Shown here: piece by piece, positions 47,221 through 56,575 of the stretch
How the letters are laid out: every line of letters begins with the position of its first letter
Numbering within the stretch: position 1 is the stretch's first letter
Origin: Tubiluchus corallicola
Lineage: Eukaryota > Priapulida > Priapulimorpha > Priapulimorphida > Tubiluchidae
DNA length: 56,575 bases
Direction: 5' to 3'
Assembly (NCBI GenBank): GCA_030141605.1
Contig: JAQGDQ010001190.1
Span: forward strand, 1-56,575
Program-made: the position numbers and the translations under genes
Notes under the pieces: generated by a model
What the model saw: only the letters and a program-made list of their open reading frames with translations
What the model was told of the DNA's origin: nothing
The model's database searches: none

Positions 47221-47955
47221 TGTATATAGTCTCTCCACTGAAGATGTGCATAGTATATGTGCACAAAACGTTTTGAAACGGCTACAACTTCTACATGGTA
47301 TGTGACTGTCTTGACTTTGCAATTTGTAACTTCACTCAAGGTTGTTCAGGAATGAATCGATTTCAAGTATTTTAATAATCATTTAATCTCTGGTTAATCC
47401 TGTGTTCTTCACTGACCTTGAAAGTAGATTTAAAAAGTAGTTTTAAACATGTTTTAAAAGTAGTTTTATACCATATACACTTTATAATTAACAATACATT
47501 TATTACTACTGTATGCACTGTGACACGACATATTATAATAATGGATCTTAATAACATTAATCTTAACCTAAATTGTCTTTTAAATGTAACTTAAAGTTCA
47601 GTTTATTTTAATTAATGTAGGTAAAGTAGTTTTAATGTAATTTAATAGTAATTTTACACTTCGGTGTATCTTAATGTAATCTAATTTAATCTTCGCTACA
47701 ATAACTTTTTAACAAGCTTTTAATACTGTAAACTTTAAATAATAAACTTTAAATAATTTAAATTCAAAAATTTTATTTTGAATAGAATTACGAAGTTTAT
47801 TGCAACACAAAGTTTACCGCCATTGACTCTGCTCTGAAAAAAGTTTGATAATATCTTTCACATCTCTGCGCATGCGCATGCGCATGCGACACAATTGAGA
47901 CGTTTTCATTAATTTTTTTGACTCGAATATTTTTACTGAGACTTGACGTCATCTG
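47221..47955. other. AT-rich interval with a Z-prone patch
   Basis: No gene seen. At 47866-47888 the tract CGCATGCGCATGCGCATGCG is perfectly alternating purine-pyrimidine. Confidence 0.45.
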
Positions 47956-48382
47956 CTACATTCTGGCTGGAGAAAGCACTGGATCAGCTACTGGAGTTAG
48001 CCTAATCCATGTGGACAACGCGGCTGGAGCACGAATCAGCTCTCTGGAGTTGTACCTTCTGATATGTTGACCATACTGGCTACGTCTTTGGTCACGTGTT
48101 CTCTGCATTGTTCTACGGCCTGCTCTAGGTTCTGACCAAACTGAGTGATGATGACGAAGTAAGTTACGAAGACGCTGACCATCTGCAATTAACAATGATT
48201 TCAACAATAAGCCTTTTCCAATTATTGATGATGATGATCAGGAAAAGGTCAAAGGTTAAATGTACCAGGCAACGCATTTGTATACACTTGACAACGCCTC
48301 TCAGCCCAAGCTGTTGTAATATTAACAGTTTTAACAGCTAGAGCCTTACCTAGTTCATTTTTTCTTGTTCCCAAGCAAGATC
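47956..48382 (-). CDS. Possible 3' end of an unknown gene, two exons, minus strand
   Basis: Exon 48382-48266 (acceptor ttactagcag, donor CCTG|gtacat) and exon 48182-47956 (acceptor aattgcag) are both phase 1 and join across an 83-bp intron into one frame: GSCLGTRKNELGKALAVKTV, TTAWAERRCQVYTNALP, then DGQRLRNLLRHHHSVWSEPR, an Arg-rich stretch (RRTMQRTRDQRRSQYGQHIR) and an end VADPVLSPARM with stop. Consistent phase and the short typical intron support a real gene; no domain is recognised and no upstream exon was found, so it is partial at best. Confidence 0.42.
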
Positions 48383-48740
48383 CTGCTAGTAAATCACTTT
48401 AAATCTACTTAACAGAGTAATGCATAATTAAGTAAAGTCCTCGTAAATAACTGAAGTTACTGAACTGATGCTTTGCGTTACCCACATGTCACGTGACAGT
48501 TGTAGTTAAGACGCGTTGCTGTGATATACTTAACCGTTGACCTACAACAACTGCGCATGCGTACAAGGAACCAATAAAAAGGTTTATTGTTGGCGTACGT
48601 GAGTAAAGTCGTTTTATGTGTGTTAAAATTTATGCGTATTAACGTAGTTTTTGATCTATTTGTTAGAAATTAAGTCTGAAATGAAGGGTTAGGATGTCTG
48701 ATATACCGAACACAAAGTTCAAGCAGTAACGCATTATTAT
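48383..48740. other. No recognised feature
   Basis: No exon extending the minus-strand candidate was found here. Confidence 0.4.
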
Positions 48741-48783
48741 AACATGCTAAAACTACCACAATAGACATTGACATAGACATAGA

Positions 48784-48847
<64 letters not shown>

Positions 48848-49320
48848 GACATGGACATGGACATGGACATGGACATGGACATGGACATGGACATGGACAT
48901 GGACATGGACATAGACATAGACATAGACATAGACATAGACATAGACATAGACATAGACATAGACATAGACATAGACATAGACATAGACATAGACATAGAC
49001 ATAGACATAGACATAGACATAGACATAGACATAGACATAGACATAGACACAGATCTAGTCTCCTGCGCTTTCTTATAAATAGATTAGTATATTAAAACTT
49101 ATTATACCACAAGAAGCCTTCGGATATGTAAGTAGAAACAGAATATATTAATTTAATTTATCAACTTAAATTGAGAATATACTAATCTATTGTACGAAAA
49201 TAAATACGCAGAATAGATTTTGTAAGTAGGCCTATACAAAAGCAAAAATAAAAAAAATTCGATAATTGTAACACGATAATACAAAACCTAAATCCTTAAT
49301 TAGATTTAATCAAATTAAAA
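48741..49320 (+). mobile_element. Repeat element with internal hexamer array, copy 1
   Basis: Starts ATGCTAAAACTACCACAATA, runs into (GGCATG)n, (GACATG)n and (GACATA)n (48763-49048), then 'agtctcctg', 'ataaatagattagtatatta' and 'ccacaagaagcctt', and ends near 'aatccttaattagattt'. The copy at 50698-51730 has the same head, array and tail. Inside, AATAGATTAGTATATT (about 49078) and its perfect inverse (about 49172) could form a 16-bp stem. Confidence 0.72.
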
Positions 49321-49668
49321 ATTAAACCAACTGCAGTTATAATGTAAATATAAGTTAAATATTTTATATAATATATATATAATTTTGTTAAATATCCAAA
49401 ATGAGGTTATCAAACGACCACAAGTCACAACTGTACTCAAGCATGAGGAAGGATTCTATTAAGTTACCAGATTGAAAGTAGGACATCCCAATCAATGTGA
49501 CTAGTCTTATTACAAATGTGGACAACTGATTAACTAGACCCTAGTCATGCTAGATAAAAACTTGCGTAGTTGTATGTTTGTGAAAGTGGTTGCATATTTT
49601 ACGTGAAAAAATGAAAGAAATAGATGCATAGTTTAGGAAATAATATTATAATATTGTAGTTACATATG
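49321..49668. other. No recognised feature
   Basis: AT-rich, no gene. Confidence 0.45.
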
Positions 49669-50158
49669 ATATGATGTGATGTGATGTGATGTGATGTGAT
49701 GTGATGTGATGTGATGTGATGTGATCTCATCTCATCTCATCTCATCTCATCTCATCTCATCTCATCTCATCTCATCTCATATCATATCATATCATATCAT
49801 ATCATATCATATCATATCATATCATATCATATCATATCATATCATATCATATCATATCATATCATATCATATCATATCATATCATATCATATCATATCAT
49901 ATCATATCATATCATATCATATCATATCACATCATATCATATCATATCATATCATATCATATCATATCATATCATATCATATCATATCATATCATATCAT
50001 ATCATATCATATCATATCATATCATATCATATAATATAATATAATATAATATAATATAATATAATATAATATAATATAATATAATATAATATAATATAAT
50101 ATAATATAATATAATATAATATAATATAATATAATATAATATAATATAATATAATACA
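49669..50158 (+). repeat. Pentanucleotide array in four homogeneous blocks
   Basis: (GTGAT)n at about 49672-49724, (CTCAT)n at 49725-49779, (ATCAT)n at 49780-50029, then (ATAAT)n to 50156. Block boundaries are sharp and neighbouring units differ by one or two bases. Confidence 0.96.
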
Positions 50159-50697
50159 ATATTGAATATGTTAATCAACGTGTACGAGTAAGATTACTCA
50201 CAATGGGAAAATACAAATTTTCTTGTAAGAACAGTCGCTGGTTCGAATCCTGACTAAGGCTTATTTACATTTATTTCCCAGTTTCCCAGTGAATGTAAAG
50301 GGATTTCTTTGAAGAGACCGACGCATTTAAAATACTCTAAATACAGGTCTAATCGTTTAGATTTGTTGATTAGTTAAATAACTGATTGCAGAAACTAATT
50401 AACTAAGCAAATCTTCATTTGCAATTAGTCTGCCTCCCTGGTGACTGACCTACAGTAAGAATTGACTAAGGAAGATAATAAGTAACGACATTTCTGACTG
50501 AGATATCATTCCTATCTTAATCTCGTCTTTATTGCTGTGTCTACAAGACATTCTCAGGCAAATATTGACTCTGCTTACAAAACTCGGCTAATTAGGAATC
50601 ATTTCTTGGTTCAGAGCGCTCAGAGTGGCGGAGATTAGCCAATGTAAGGTCAAGCGCTATGGGAAACCTTCGCCTGTGCTGGCTTTCAGGGCGTTGG
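50159..50697. other. No recognised gene
   Basis: A B-box-like GGTTCGAATCC lies at 50240 without a convincing tRNA cloverleaf or A-box. Confidence 0.4.
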
Positions 50698-51735
50698 AAT
50701 GCTAAAACTACCACAATAGACATAGAACGTAGACATAGACATAGACATAGACATAGACATAGACATAGACATAGACATAGACATAGACATAGACATAGAC
50801 ATAGACATAGACATAGACATAGACATAGACATAGACATAGACATAGACATAGACATTGACATTGACATTGACATTGACATTGACATTGACATTGACATAG
50901 ACATAGACATAGACATAGACATAGACATAGACATAGACATAGACATAGACATAGACATAGACATAGACATAGACATAGACATAGACATAGACATAGAACA
51001 TTTATTTTCTCCAATTAGTTTAACATCAAAAGTCTTTTAAACATTAAGTAATTATAGTCATGGAGTAGGGCAGGGAAGGACCATAGGGTCATCTAATCTC
51101 CTGCCCTTTCTTATAAATAGATTAGTATATTAAGTAATTATAATCATGAAGTAGGGCAGGGAAGGACCATAGGGTCATCTAGTCTCCTGCCCTTTCTTAT
51201 AAATAGATTAGTATATTAAGTAATTATAATCATGGAGTAGGGCAGGGAAGGACCATAGGGTCATCTAGTCTCCTGCCCTTTCTTATAAATAGATTAGTAT
51301 ATTAAGTAATTATAATCATGAAGTAGGGCAGGGAAGGACCATAGGGTCATCTAGTCTCCTGCCCTTTCTTATAAATAGATTAGTATATTAAGTAATTATA
51401 ATCATGGAGTAGGGCAGGGAAGGACCATAAGGTCATCTAGTCTCCTGCCCTTTCTTATAAATAGATTAGTATATTATGTAATTATAATCATGGAGTAGGG
51501 CAGGGAAGGACCATAGGGTCATCTAGTCTCCTGCCCTTTCTTATAAATAGATTAGTATATTAAAAATTATTACACCACAAGAAGCCTTAGGATATGTAAG
51601 TAGAAACAGAATATATCAATTTAATTTATCAACTTATAGATTTTATACAAAAGCAAAAATAACTCAATGAATTTCGATATAATTGTAACACGATAATAAA
51701 AAACATGAATCCTTAATTAGATTTAATCTGAGTAT
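50698..51735 (+). mobile_element. Repeat element with internal hexamer array, copy 2
   Basis: Head 'tgctaaaactaccacaata', (GACATA)n with a (GACATT)n block (50730-50996), then six 86-bp units, then the same tail as copy 1 ('ccacaagaagccttaggatatg', 'aatccttaattagattt'). Confidence 0.75.
51046..51562 (+). repeat. 86-bp tandem repeat, six units, each a predicted hairpin
   Basis: Unit starts 'atcatggagtagggcaggg' and ends 'agattagtatattaagtaatt'. Each contains AGGGCAGG and its inverse CCTGCCCT about 23 bp apart, with GACC/GGTC nested between them. Units are almost identical. Copy 1 of the element keeps only the last half-unit. Confidence 0.93.
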
Positions 51736-52375
51736 TTCACGGCAAATTTGAGTAAAATGAAATAAATTTAGTTTTTATATTTTTGAGGAAATAATCGTTT
51801 CCGTTTCATTGCTTATCGGTGCGTCCCAGTGCGCAGGTCAAACGACCTAAATAACGTGGCTCCATCTAGCGATGAAAGTTATCGGTAGAAGTTGTCGCGT
51901 TGAAACTATACTAATGAACGTTAACTTCGTTTGTATTGTGGAAGAAACAACTTAAAAAAGTGAAGTAAAGCAAAGAAAAACGAAGTAAAGCAAAGTAAAG
52001 CAAAGTAAGTTGAGCAAAGTACACGAATAAGCATGATATGTAAAAACCTATTATTTAAGAAAACAGGGTAGTATAATTTTTGATATTTTTACGTGAACAT
52101 TAGCTAAGCTGTAGATGTTTAAATTAGTTCAAACAGCATGCGCTTACGGAAAGTCACGATGCGCTTACGAAATGTCACGATGTCCACCAATTACGTCATA
52201 ATTTTCGAATGAATGGCAGCTACTACTACCAAATTTTCGTACAGCTGTAGCGTATTTTAACTTTATGATTCATAGAATAATTTTTGGAAATTTGGAAATT
52301 TCTTTGTTATATTTTTCTAAGTTTGAGTGATAACTGTAAAATAAACCCAACATGCTAAATGAGTTGTCCTTCCCT
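51736..52375. other. No recognised gene
   Basis: Contains short AAGTAAAGCAAAG repeats (51960-52015). Nothing else seen. Confidence 0.45.
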
Positions 52376-52912
52376 TTAAAGAAAAACCGGATGATTGTTT
52401 GGACTCAATCTCATTTTAATTTACAGTCTAAAATATACATTTTCTTTCCTATAAATGTTAGCAATAGTTCCTTATATTTGAAAGTTAATTAACGGCAACC
52501 GAACACAGCTATTGCTTACGTCACAAACTAACATACAGTTTGTGCAATGGCAGGCGTCTTCCCTTGCGCGTCAAGCACGTTTGCGTAAGCGTCACTGCTT
52601 AAAGGCGTGATGTCACGAAAATGGGTTTTACGTCATATTACGTCAGAAACTAACACTGCAGTCCATGATCATGGTTATCACGGTACCGCCTTCTATTTGT
52701 CGGCCATGCTAATGTGACAAAAGGGCGCCGCTGCCAATCTTAGTAGATTCACTGAGCCGCGCGTAGCTTTGAAAGTTTACGAAATTTGAGTATCCGAGGT
52801 AATTATTATTTAATCTAAGCTTTGATTTAAAAAAAGCTATTGTAGTTCTCAATATTTTAGAGCATTCTTTATTCTGGACTCGTGTTTACACAATCATCCG
52901 GTTTTCCCTTAA
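52376..52912. mobile_element. TTAA-flanked TIR element Y, complete copy
   Basis: TTAA (52376-52379) is followed by AGAAAAACCGGATGATTGT; the right end, read inverted, is GGGAAAACCGGATGATTGT next to TTAA (52909-52912). The length is 529 bp between the TTAAs. TTAA target sites are typical of piggyBac and Kolobok groups; no transposase is inside, so it is non-autonomous. Confidence 0.72.
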
Positions 52913-53078
52913 ATTTAGACATTGTCCAGCAATTCTGTGCCATTAGCAATACAAATGTGACCAAGTTTCTCCAGGATTTCGCCTCGATAAACTAATTAAG
53001 TGACGTCGAGGCGTTGAAATCTCGCATTGATTATCTAAGACATTAAGCACAATTCATTTTGTATGGAAATTCTTGCAG
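52913..53078 (+). pseudogene. Coding-like remnant next to the element
   Basis: From 52912 the frame reads NLDIVQQFCAISNTNVTKFL, QDFASIN, a TAA, then LSDVEALKSRIDYLRH and a stop. Its amino-acid character is protein-like on both sides of the TAA. No family is recognised; it may be a broken exon into which the TTAA element inserted. Confidence 0.28.
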
Positions 53079-53273
53079 AGAGCGAAAGCACTTCGCCCTG
53101 CATTAGTCTTCATAAATGTCACAACTAAGCAGGCAAGTTTAGGCATTATTGATGCGCAGACAGAGGGTCAGCACCTCTTCCCATGTACTGATAAGTGTAC
53201 AGCACTAAAAACTATGTCTAGACTCAAAGCTAATGACTCACAGACTAAGGGAAATACTGAAAATGTGCTTTAA
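53079..53273 (+). CDS. Possible terminal exon of an unknown gene
   Basis: After an acceptor-like 'gaaattcttgcag' the phase-0 frame is open for 64 codons (RAKALRPALVFINVTTKQAS, LGIIDAQTEGQHLFPCTDKC) to a TAA. No start codon, domain or upstream exon was identified. It could be a chance ORF. Confidence 0.25.
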   Translation, partial: RAKALRPALVFINVTTKQASLGIIDAQTEGQHLFPCTDKCTALKTMSRLKANDSQTKGNTENVL

Positions 53274-53639
53274 TAAGAATCTAAGCTCGTTTTTTTGTTT
53301 GGTGACCGAGTTTTAACAATGTGACTTGTTTCCAACTCGAAAAGCTTGTTCAAAATTAGAGCAAAACCGGATCCAAACTTAAACTGCAGGTCAAAACAAT
53401 CTACTCTTTAAAATATTGAAAGAAAACATACTATTTTTTTTCAAAAACGCCTTATGTGAAAGAATTATTACCACACAAACGCAATTTCACGTTCGTGTCA
53501 CTAATTCTTCGTTGATACATGCATTTAGCCATTCGTTAGTTAGACGGGCACTAGCGCCTGCATTTCGGAAACGTATTGCATAGAAAACAGGCGCTGTACC
53601 TCTCAGTTCAGATGTGTTCGTTTGTGGCAAACTGCACAC
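53274..53639. other. No recognised feature
   Basis: AT-rich, nothing seen. Confidence 0.45.
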
Positions 53640-53972
53640 GTTTAACAGCTGATGTGTGAGCAAATCGGTAAATGTGGAATTTAAATTTTTATCTTAAAAC
53701 TTTCTAGTTTTAGAACAACCGACTGCACATATTACAGTAGCACTATAGCTCAATTTTTGATTCCTCAAATACGTGCAACTCGTGAAATATTTTCGCTGCG
53801 AAATATTATGTAAGTTTGTGACGTCATCAACAGTTGGGCTCGCCTGCCGTTAATTAAGTTAATTAATTAATTATCAGAAACGCTTTTGCAGTGTTAATTG
53901 TATTAAAATATATATTTTTATCCGACTTGAAAATGGGTAAGTGTACGAAAAATTCATCCTGTCTTCCTTTAA
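53640..53972 (-). mobile_element. TTAA-starting repeat element X, minus-strand copy
   Basis: Inverted match to 43651-44000, ending at TTAA (53969-53972). Together with element Y, X and Y appear in mirrored order on the two sides of a 7-kb spacer (43.6 and 45.4 kb against 52.9 and 54.0 kb). Confidence 0.55.
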
Positions 53973-54304
53973 AGGATAGGAGAAGTCACTTAGTATGTTG
54001 GATAATTTTACTGTTAAACTTAAAAATGTAAGAATGAAGTTATGACGTAACTGGTGGATTTCGTGACTTTTCCTAAGCACATCGTGACTTCTCCGTAAAC
54101 GAATTCAAACGTCTGCAGCCTATCATGTTCGTGCTACGTAATTAGCTATCTAATTTTTTGTAAAAACTTATGACGTCACTGGTGGAAAATTGGGCATTCA
54201 AAATGGGAGAGCCTAAGCGTGAAATGATCGCGACTTTAAAGTGAGGCACACCTTAAATTACACGAGGCGTACTTTCACACTTATCACACTTTTATTACTA
54301 AATC

Positions 54305-54674
54305 CGTTTGCGTTTAAATCCAGTAGATGGCTCTTCCTGATGAAGATGTGCTCTTGTCCACAGAAAAAAACCCGAAGCAAGATGGCTGCTTCCATGAGCT
54401 ACTATTCGAGTTTGAAAATACAAGTTTCTTACAATTGTAGTACTAGTTTTCAGCCAGAGAAGTGGGCACGGGGTTATAAAATTAAATTTTTAGTGAGATT
54501 TTCTTGATAATTTGCTGTTAGAATATAAGTCCCAGTATATTTAGCATTTGTTTTCATAAAAAAATATAAAAAATCGACATTTGACCACATTTTTGGTGCA
54601 TTTTACGTATCATAACATGGTTTTAAGTATGCCGACTCGACTTGTGACCGGTTTTGGTTTGCAAGCAGCACACA
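54305..54674. mobile_element. TIR element (MITE-like), copy 3, left-truncated
   Basis: Matches the right 400 bp of copy 1 (9793-10438), from 'tttaaatccagtagatg' through 'gggcacggggttataaaatt' to the terminus 'ggttttggtttgcaagcag'. Confidence 0.72.
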
Positions 54675-54758
54675 TTTGTTATCAGTATCAAAATTACTTG
54701 AAAGCTTTTGTTGGTTTATGGAAAAGAAGAGACGAACTAAAACGAAAACACCTTACAC

Positions 54759-55239
54759 CAGGGGTGTGCAAATTATCTGACTAGCCGGGCCACATTAAAC
54801 TTTCCGCAATTCCTGTGGGCCGCAGGCAGTTTGATCAAGGAGCCAAGTACAGAAAGGCCTAATAACGATTTTTTTGCATCCGACCTGCGTACATCATTAC
54901 TACTACACTCAAAGAACTATTTTAGAAGTTATTAAAATTTATATTACAAACCATATATTTCAACTTTCAGGACAGATAGTGGTAATTTCATTACAATGCA
55001 TATTAGTAATGTGTATCACACAGTCTGTGTAGTACAGTGACATTAAGCTACAACCATCTTGTAAGGGTTAATGGCATCCGTTCTAGTTGAAAAAACTACC
55101 CGCACTATCTTTGGGATCGTGGCACGGACTTCAACTGGATACACTCAATTAATCGCGTGGGCCGCACTTTCATTAGGTTGACAAACCTCTTCGCGGGCCA
55201 CACAAATTCTCTCGGCGGGCCGCAATTTGCACACCCCTG
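54759..55239. mobile_element. hAT-type MITE with intact 8-bp target duplication
   Basis: CAGGGGTGTGCAAATT at the left and its inverse AATTTGCACACCCCTG at the right are perfect 16-bp terminal repeats, flanked on both sides by CCTTACAC (54751-54758, 55240-55247). The 8-bp duplication and CAGGGGTG-type end are typical of hAT elements. GGGCCGC/GCGGGCC motifs near both ends extend the inverted symmetry. There is no transposase. The intact duplication indicates a fairly recent insertion. Confidence 0.88.
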
Positions 55240-55247
55240 CCTTACAC

Positions 55248-56045
55248 AATTACGCATAGCACATACAGTAGCACAAGTAACAGTTGACAAAAAGACAATT
55301 TAAACAGGTAAAAAAATCAATCAGTCACAGTTTCACAACATTTACAACAATTACGTAATGACTATACACCATAATTATTTTATGCCTCTGTGTATCGTAA
55401 ATATTAATGATACGTCACGTGTAATCAAATTTTGCATATGTGTATTTTTAACAGTTTCTATTGGTATTTAAATAGTACAATTATGTGTTAAAAATAATTA
55501 TGTAATGTTAAGTACTTTTAAATGTACGAAATAAATTTAATAAATTAAATTTAAATCAATTTTAAAAAAATTTTAACTTGCAGACGAAAACCGCTTGTTT
55601 ATTTCTGTATATACAGCGGTAAACATTCGTGCAACAAAAAATGGTTAACTCTTTACCCCAACAACAAAGGCTCTGGTGATGACGAAGAATTTTGCTCCAG
55701 TTAGACCGGGACTCAATCCGTTTAGCTTTACTAGAAACACGTTTACCTAAAAGCACAAGAAATTAGAGTGCCACTTGACTGGTCACGTGATTTCAGTTTC
55801 AGTTTATTTCAGTTTAGTTTTATTCACGCATAGCTCATAAAATGCTGCAAACAAAGGAAAATGTGTCGTGGAATGTTTACAAGTTCGCGGACAAAGCTAG
55901 GTTAATATGTGGTTAGATCAGCAGTTTTTTGAATAATTTTGGCAAAATTTCACGGCACCTTACCGATGTCCAGATGCAAATATCTTGTTAAATGGCTTTC
56001 GTGCTAACTACATTTCTAAAGCTGCGTTCACATTGTTATGCAGAA
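55248..56045. other. No recognised gene
   Basis: AT-rich. A minus-strand frame at 55756-55562 has no recognisable domain. 'cagtttcagtttatttcagtttagtttt' (55793-55820) is a short repeated tract. Confidence 0.45.
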
Positions 56046-56072
56046 AGGAGATTTTTGCTTTGCATGATTATT

Positions 56073-56545
56073 TTGGCACTAGTTAGGAGCTATGCGTCCT
56101 CCGTACGAGGAAATTTCTCGCTTGAAACTTTGTACAGTTATTCTGTCACTAACTAGGAGCTACGCATCCTCTGTACGAGGAAATTTCTCGCTTTAAACTT
56201 TATACAGTTATTCTGCCACTAGCTAGGAGCTATGCGTCCTCCGTACGAGGAAATTTCCCACTTGAAACTTTGTTCAGTTATTCTGCCACTAGCTAGGAGC
56301 TATGCGTCCTCCGTACGAGGAAATTTCCTACTTGAAACTTTGTACAGTTATTCTGCCACTAGCTAGGAGCTATGCGTCCTCCGTACGAGGAAATTTCTCG
56401 CTTGAAACTTTGTACAGTTATTCTGCCACTAGCTAGGAGCTATGCGTCCTCCGTACGAGGAAATTTCCCACTTGAAACTTTGTTCAGTTATTCTGCCACT
56501 AGCTAGGAACTATGCGTCCTCCGTACGAGGAAATTTCCCCCTTGA
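56073..56545 (+). repeat. 70-bp tandem repeat, about 6.7 units
   Basis: 'ttctgccactagctaggagc' recurs every 70 bp (for example 56211, 56281), followed by GCGTCCTCCGTACGAGGA and AATTTC. TCCTC-CGTAC-GAGGA forms a 5-bp stem in each unit. The array ends before the window end. Confidence 0.93.
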
Positions 56546-56575
56546 TAGAAAATACTGCATGGTTCATTTTCACTA

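Noticed and set aside
50240-50250. GGTTCGAATCC, a perfect tRNA B-box
   Set aside because: No A-box at the proper distance, the T-stem does not pair well and no cloverleaf can be drawn; at most an old SINE remnant.
55105-55290. Minus-strand 61-residue Cys-containing frame
   Set aside because: Lies across the hAT-type MITE end and its target duplication; not a gene.
43082-56545. Direct repeats considered as a CRISPR array
   Set aside because: Units are contiguous without unique spacers and the genome is animal; these are tandem satellites.

Overview
The window is nuclear DNA of an animal. It has spliced genes with GT-AG introns, secreted and membrane proteins of metazoan type (C-type lectin, cadherin-like, leucine-rich-repeat), non-LTR retrotransposon pieces, tRNA- and 5S-derived fragments, hAT and Tc1-type DNA transposon remnants, and a very high load of micro- and minisatellites. 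There is no bacterial operon structure. The repertoire suits a marine invertebrate, but the phylum cannot be fixed from the sequence alone.

Region 1-20 kb is a tandem segmental duplication. Each unit holds a small three-exon gene for a secreted peptide (copy A, exons at 2011-2083, 3102-3179, 4337-4413; copy B, exons at 12736-12817, 16673-16738, 17669-17736), then a GT-rich microsatellite, a tRNA-derived SINE, and a block of CAA/CAG repeats with the 3' end of a LINE. The window opens inside such a post-gene block, so another peptide gene probably lies just to the left. The signal-peptide exon, intron phases, introns, promoter spacing and poly(A) signal are conserved between copies, while the mature peptide has diverged strongly. 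Both introns of both genes carry a 30-bp minisatellite preceded by a splice-acceptor-like AG and open in the splice-compatible frame.

Region 20-38 kb carries three cell-surface or secreted protein genes: a single-exon cadherin-like type I membrane protein (20349-22700), a three-exon C-type lectin (26957-30840) with an inverted orphan copy of its signal-peptide exon upstream, and a minus-strand leucine-rich-repeat membrane protein with a threonine-rich stalk (37939-36108). Each has one apparent lesion: a TGA before a coding-like extension, a one-base frame break, and a TGA plus a frameshift, respectively. They may be young pseudogenes, sequence errors, or cases of readthrough or editing; the sequence alone does not decide. 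A roughly 3.2-kb array of a 39-bp hairpin-forming unit lies directly downstream of the leucine-rich-repeat gene.

Region 38-56.5 kb is mostly mobile DNA and tandem arrays: a TA-flanked transposon whose terminal repeat has expanded into a 27-bp minisatellite, TTAA-flanked elements, two copies of an element carrying an internal hexamer array, a hAT element with an intact 8-bp target duplication, and several arrays. Two weak gene candidates occur here (minus strand 48382-47956; plus strand 53079-53273). The most interesting content is the fast-diverging secreted-peptide gene pair and its possible repeat-coding alternative exons.
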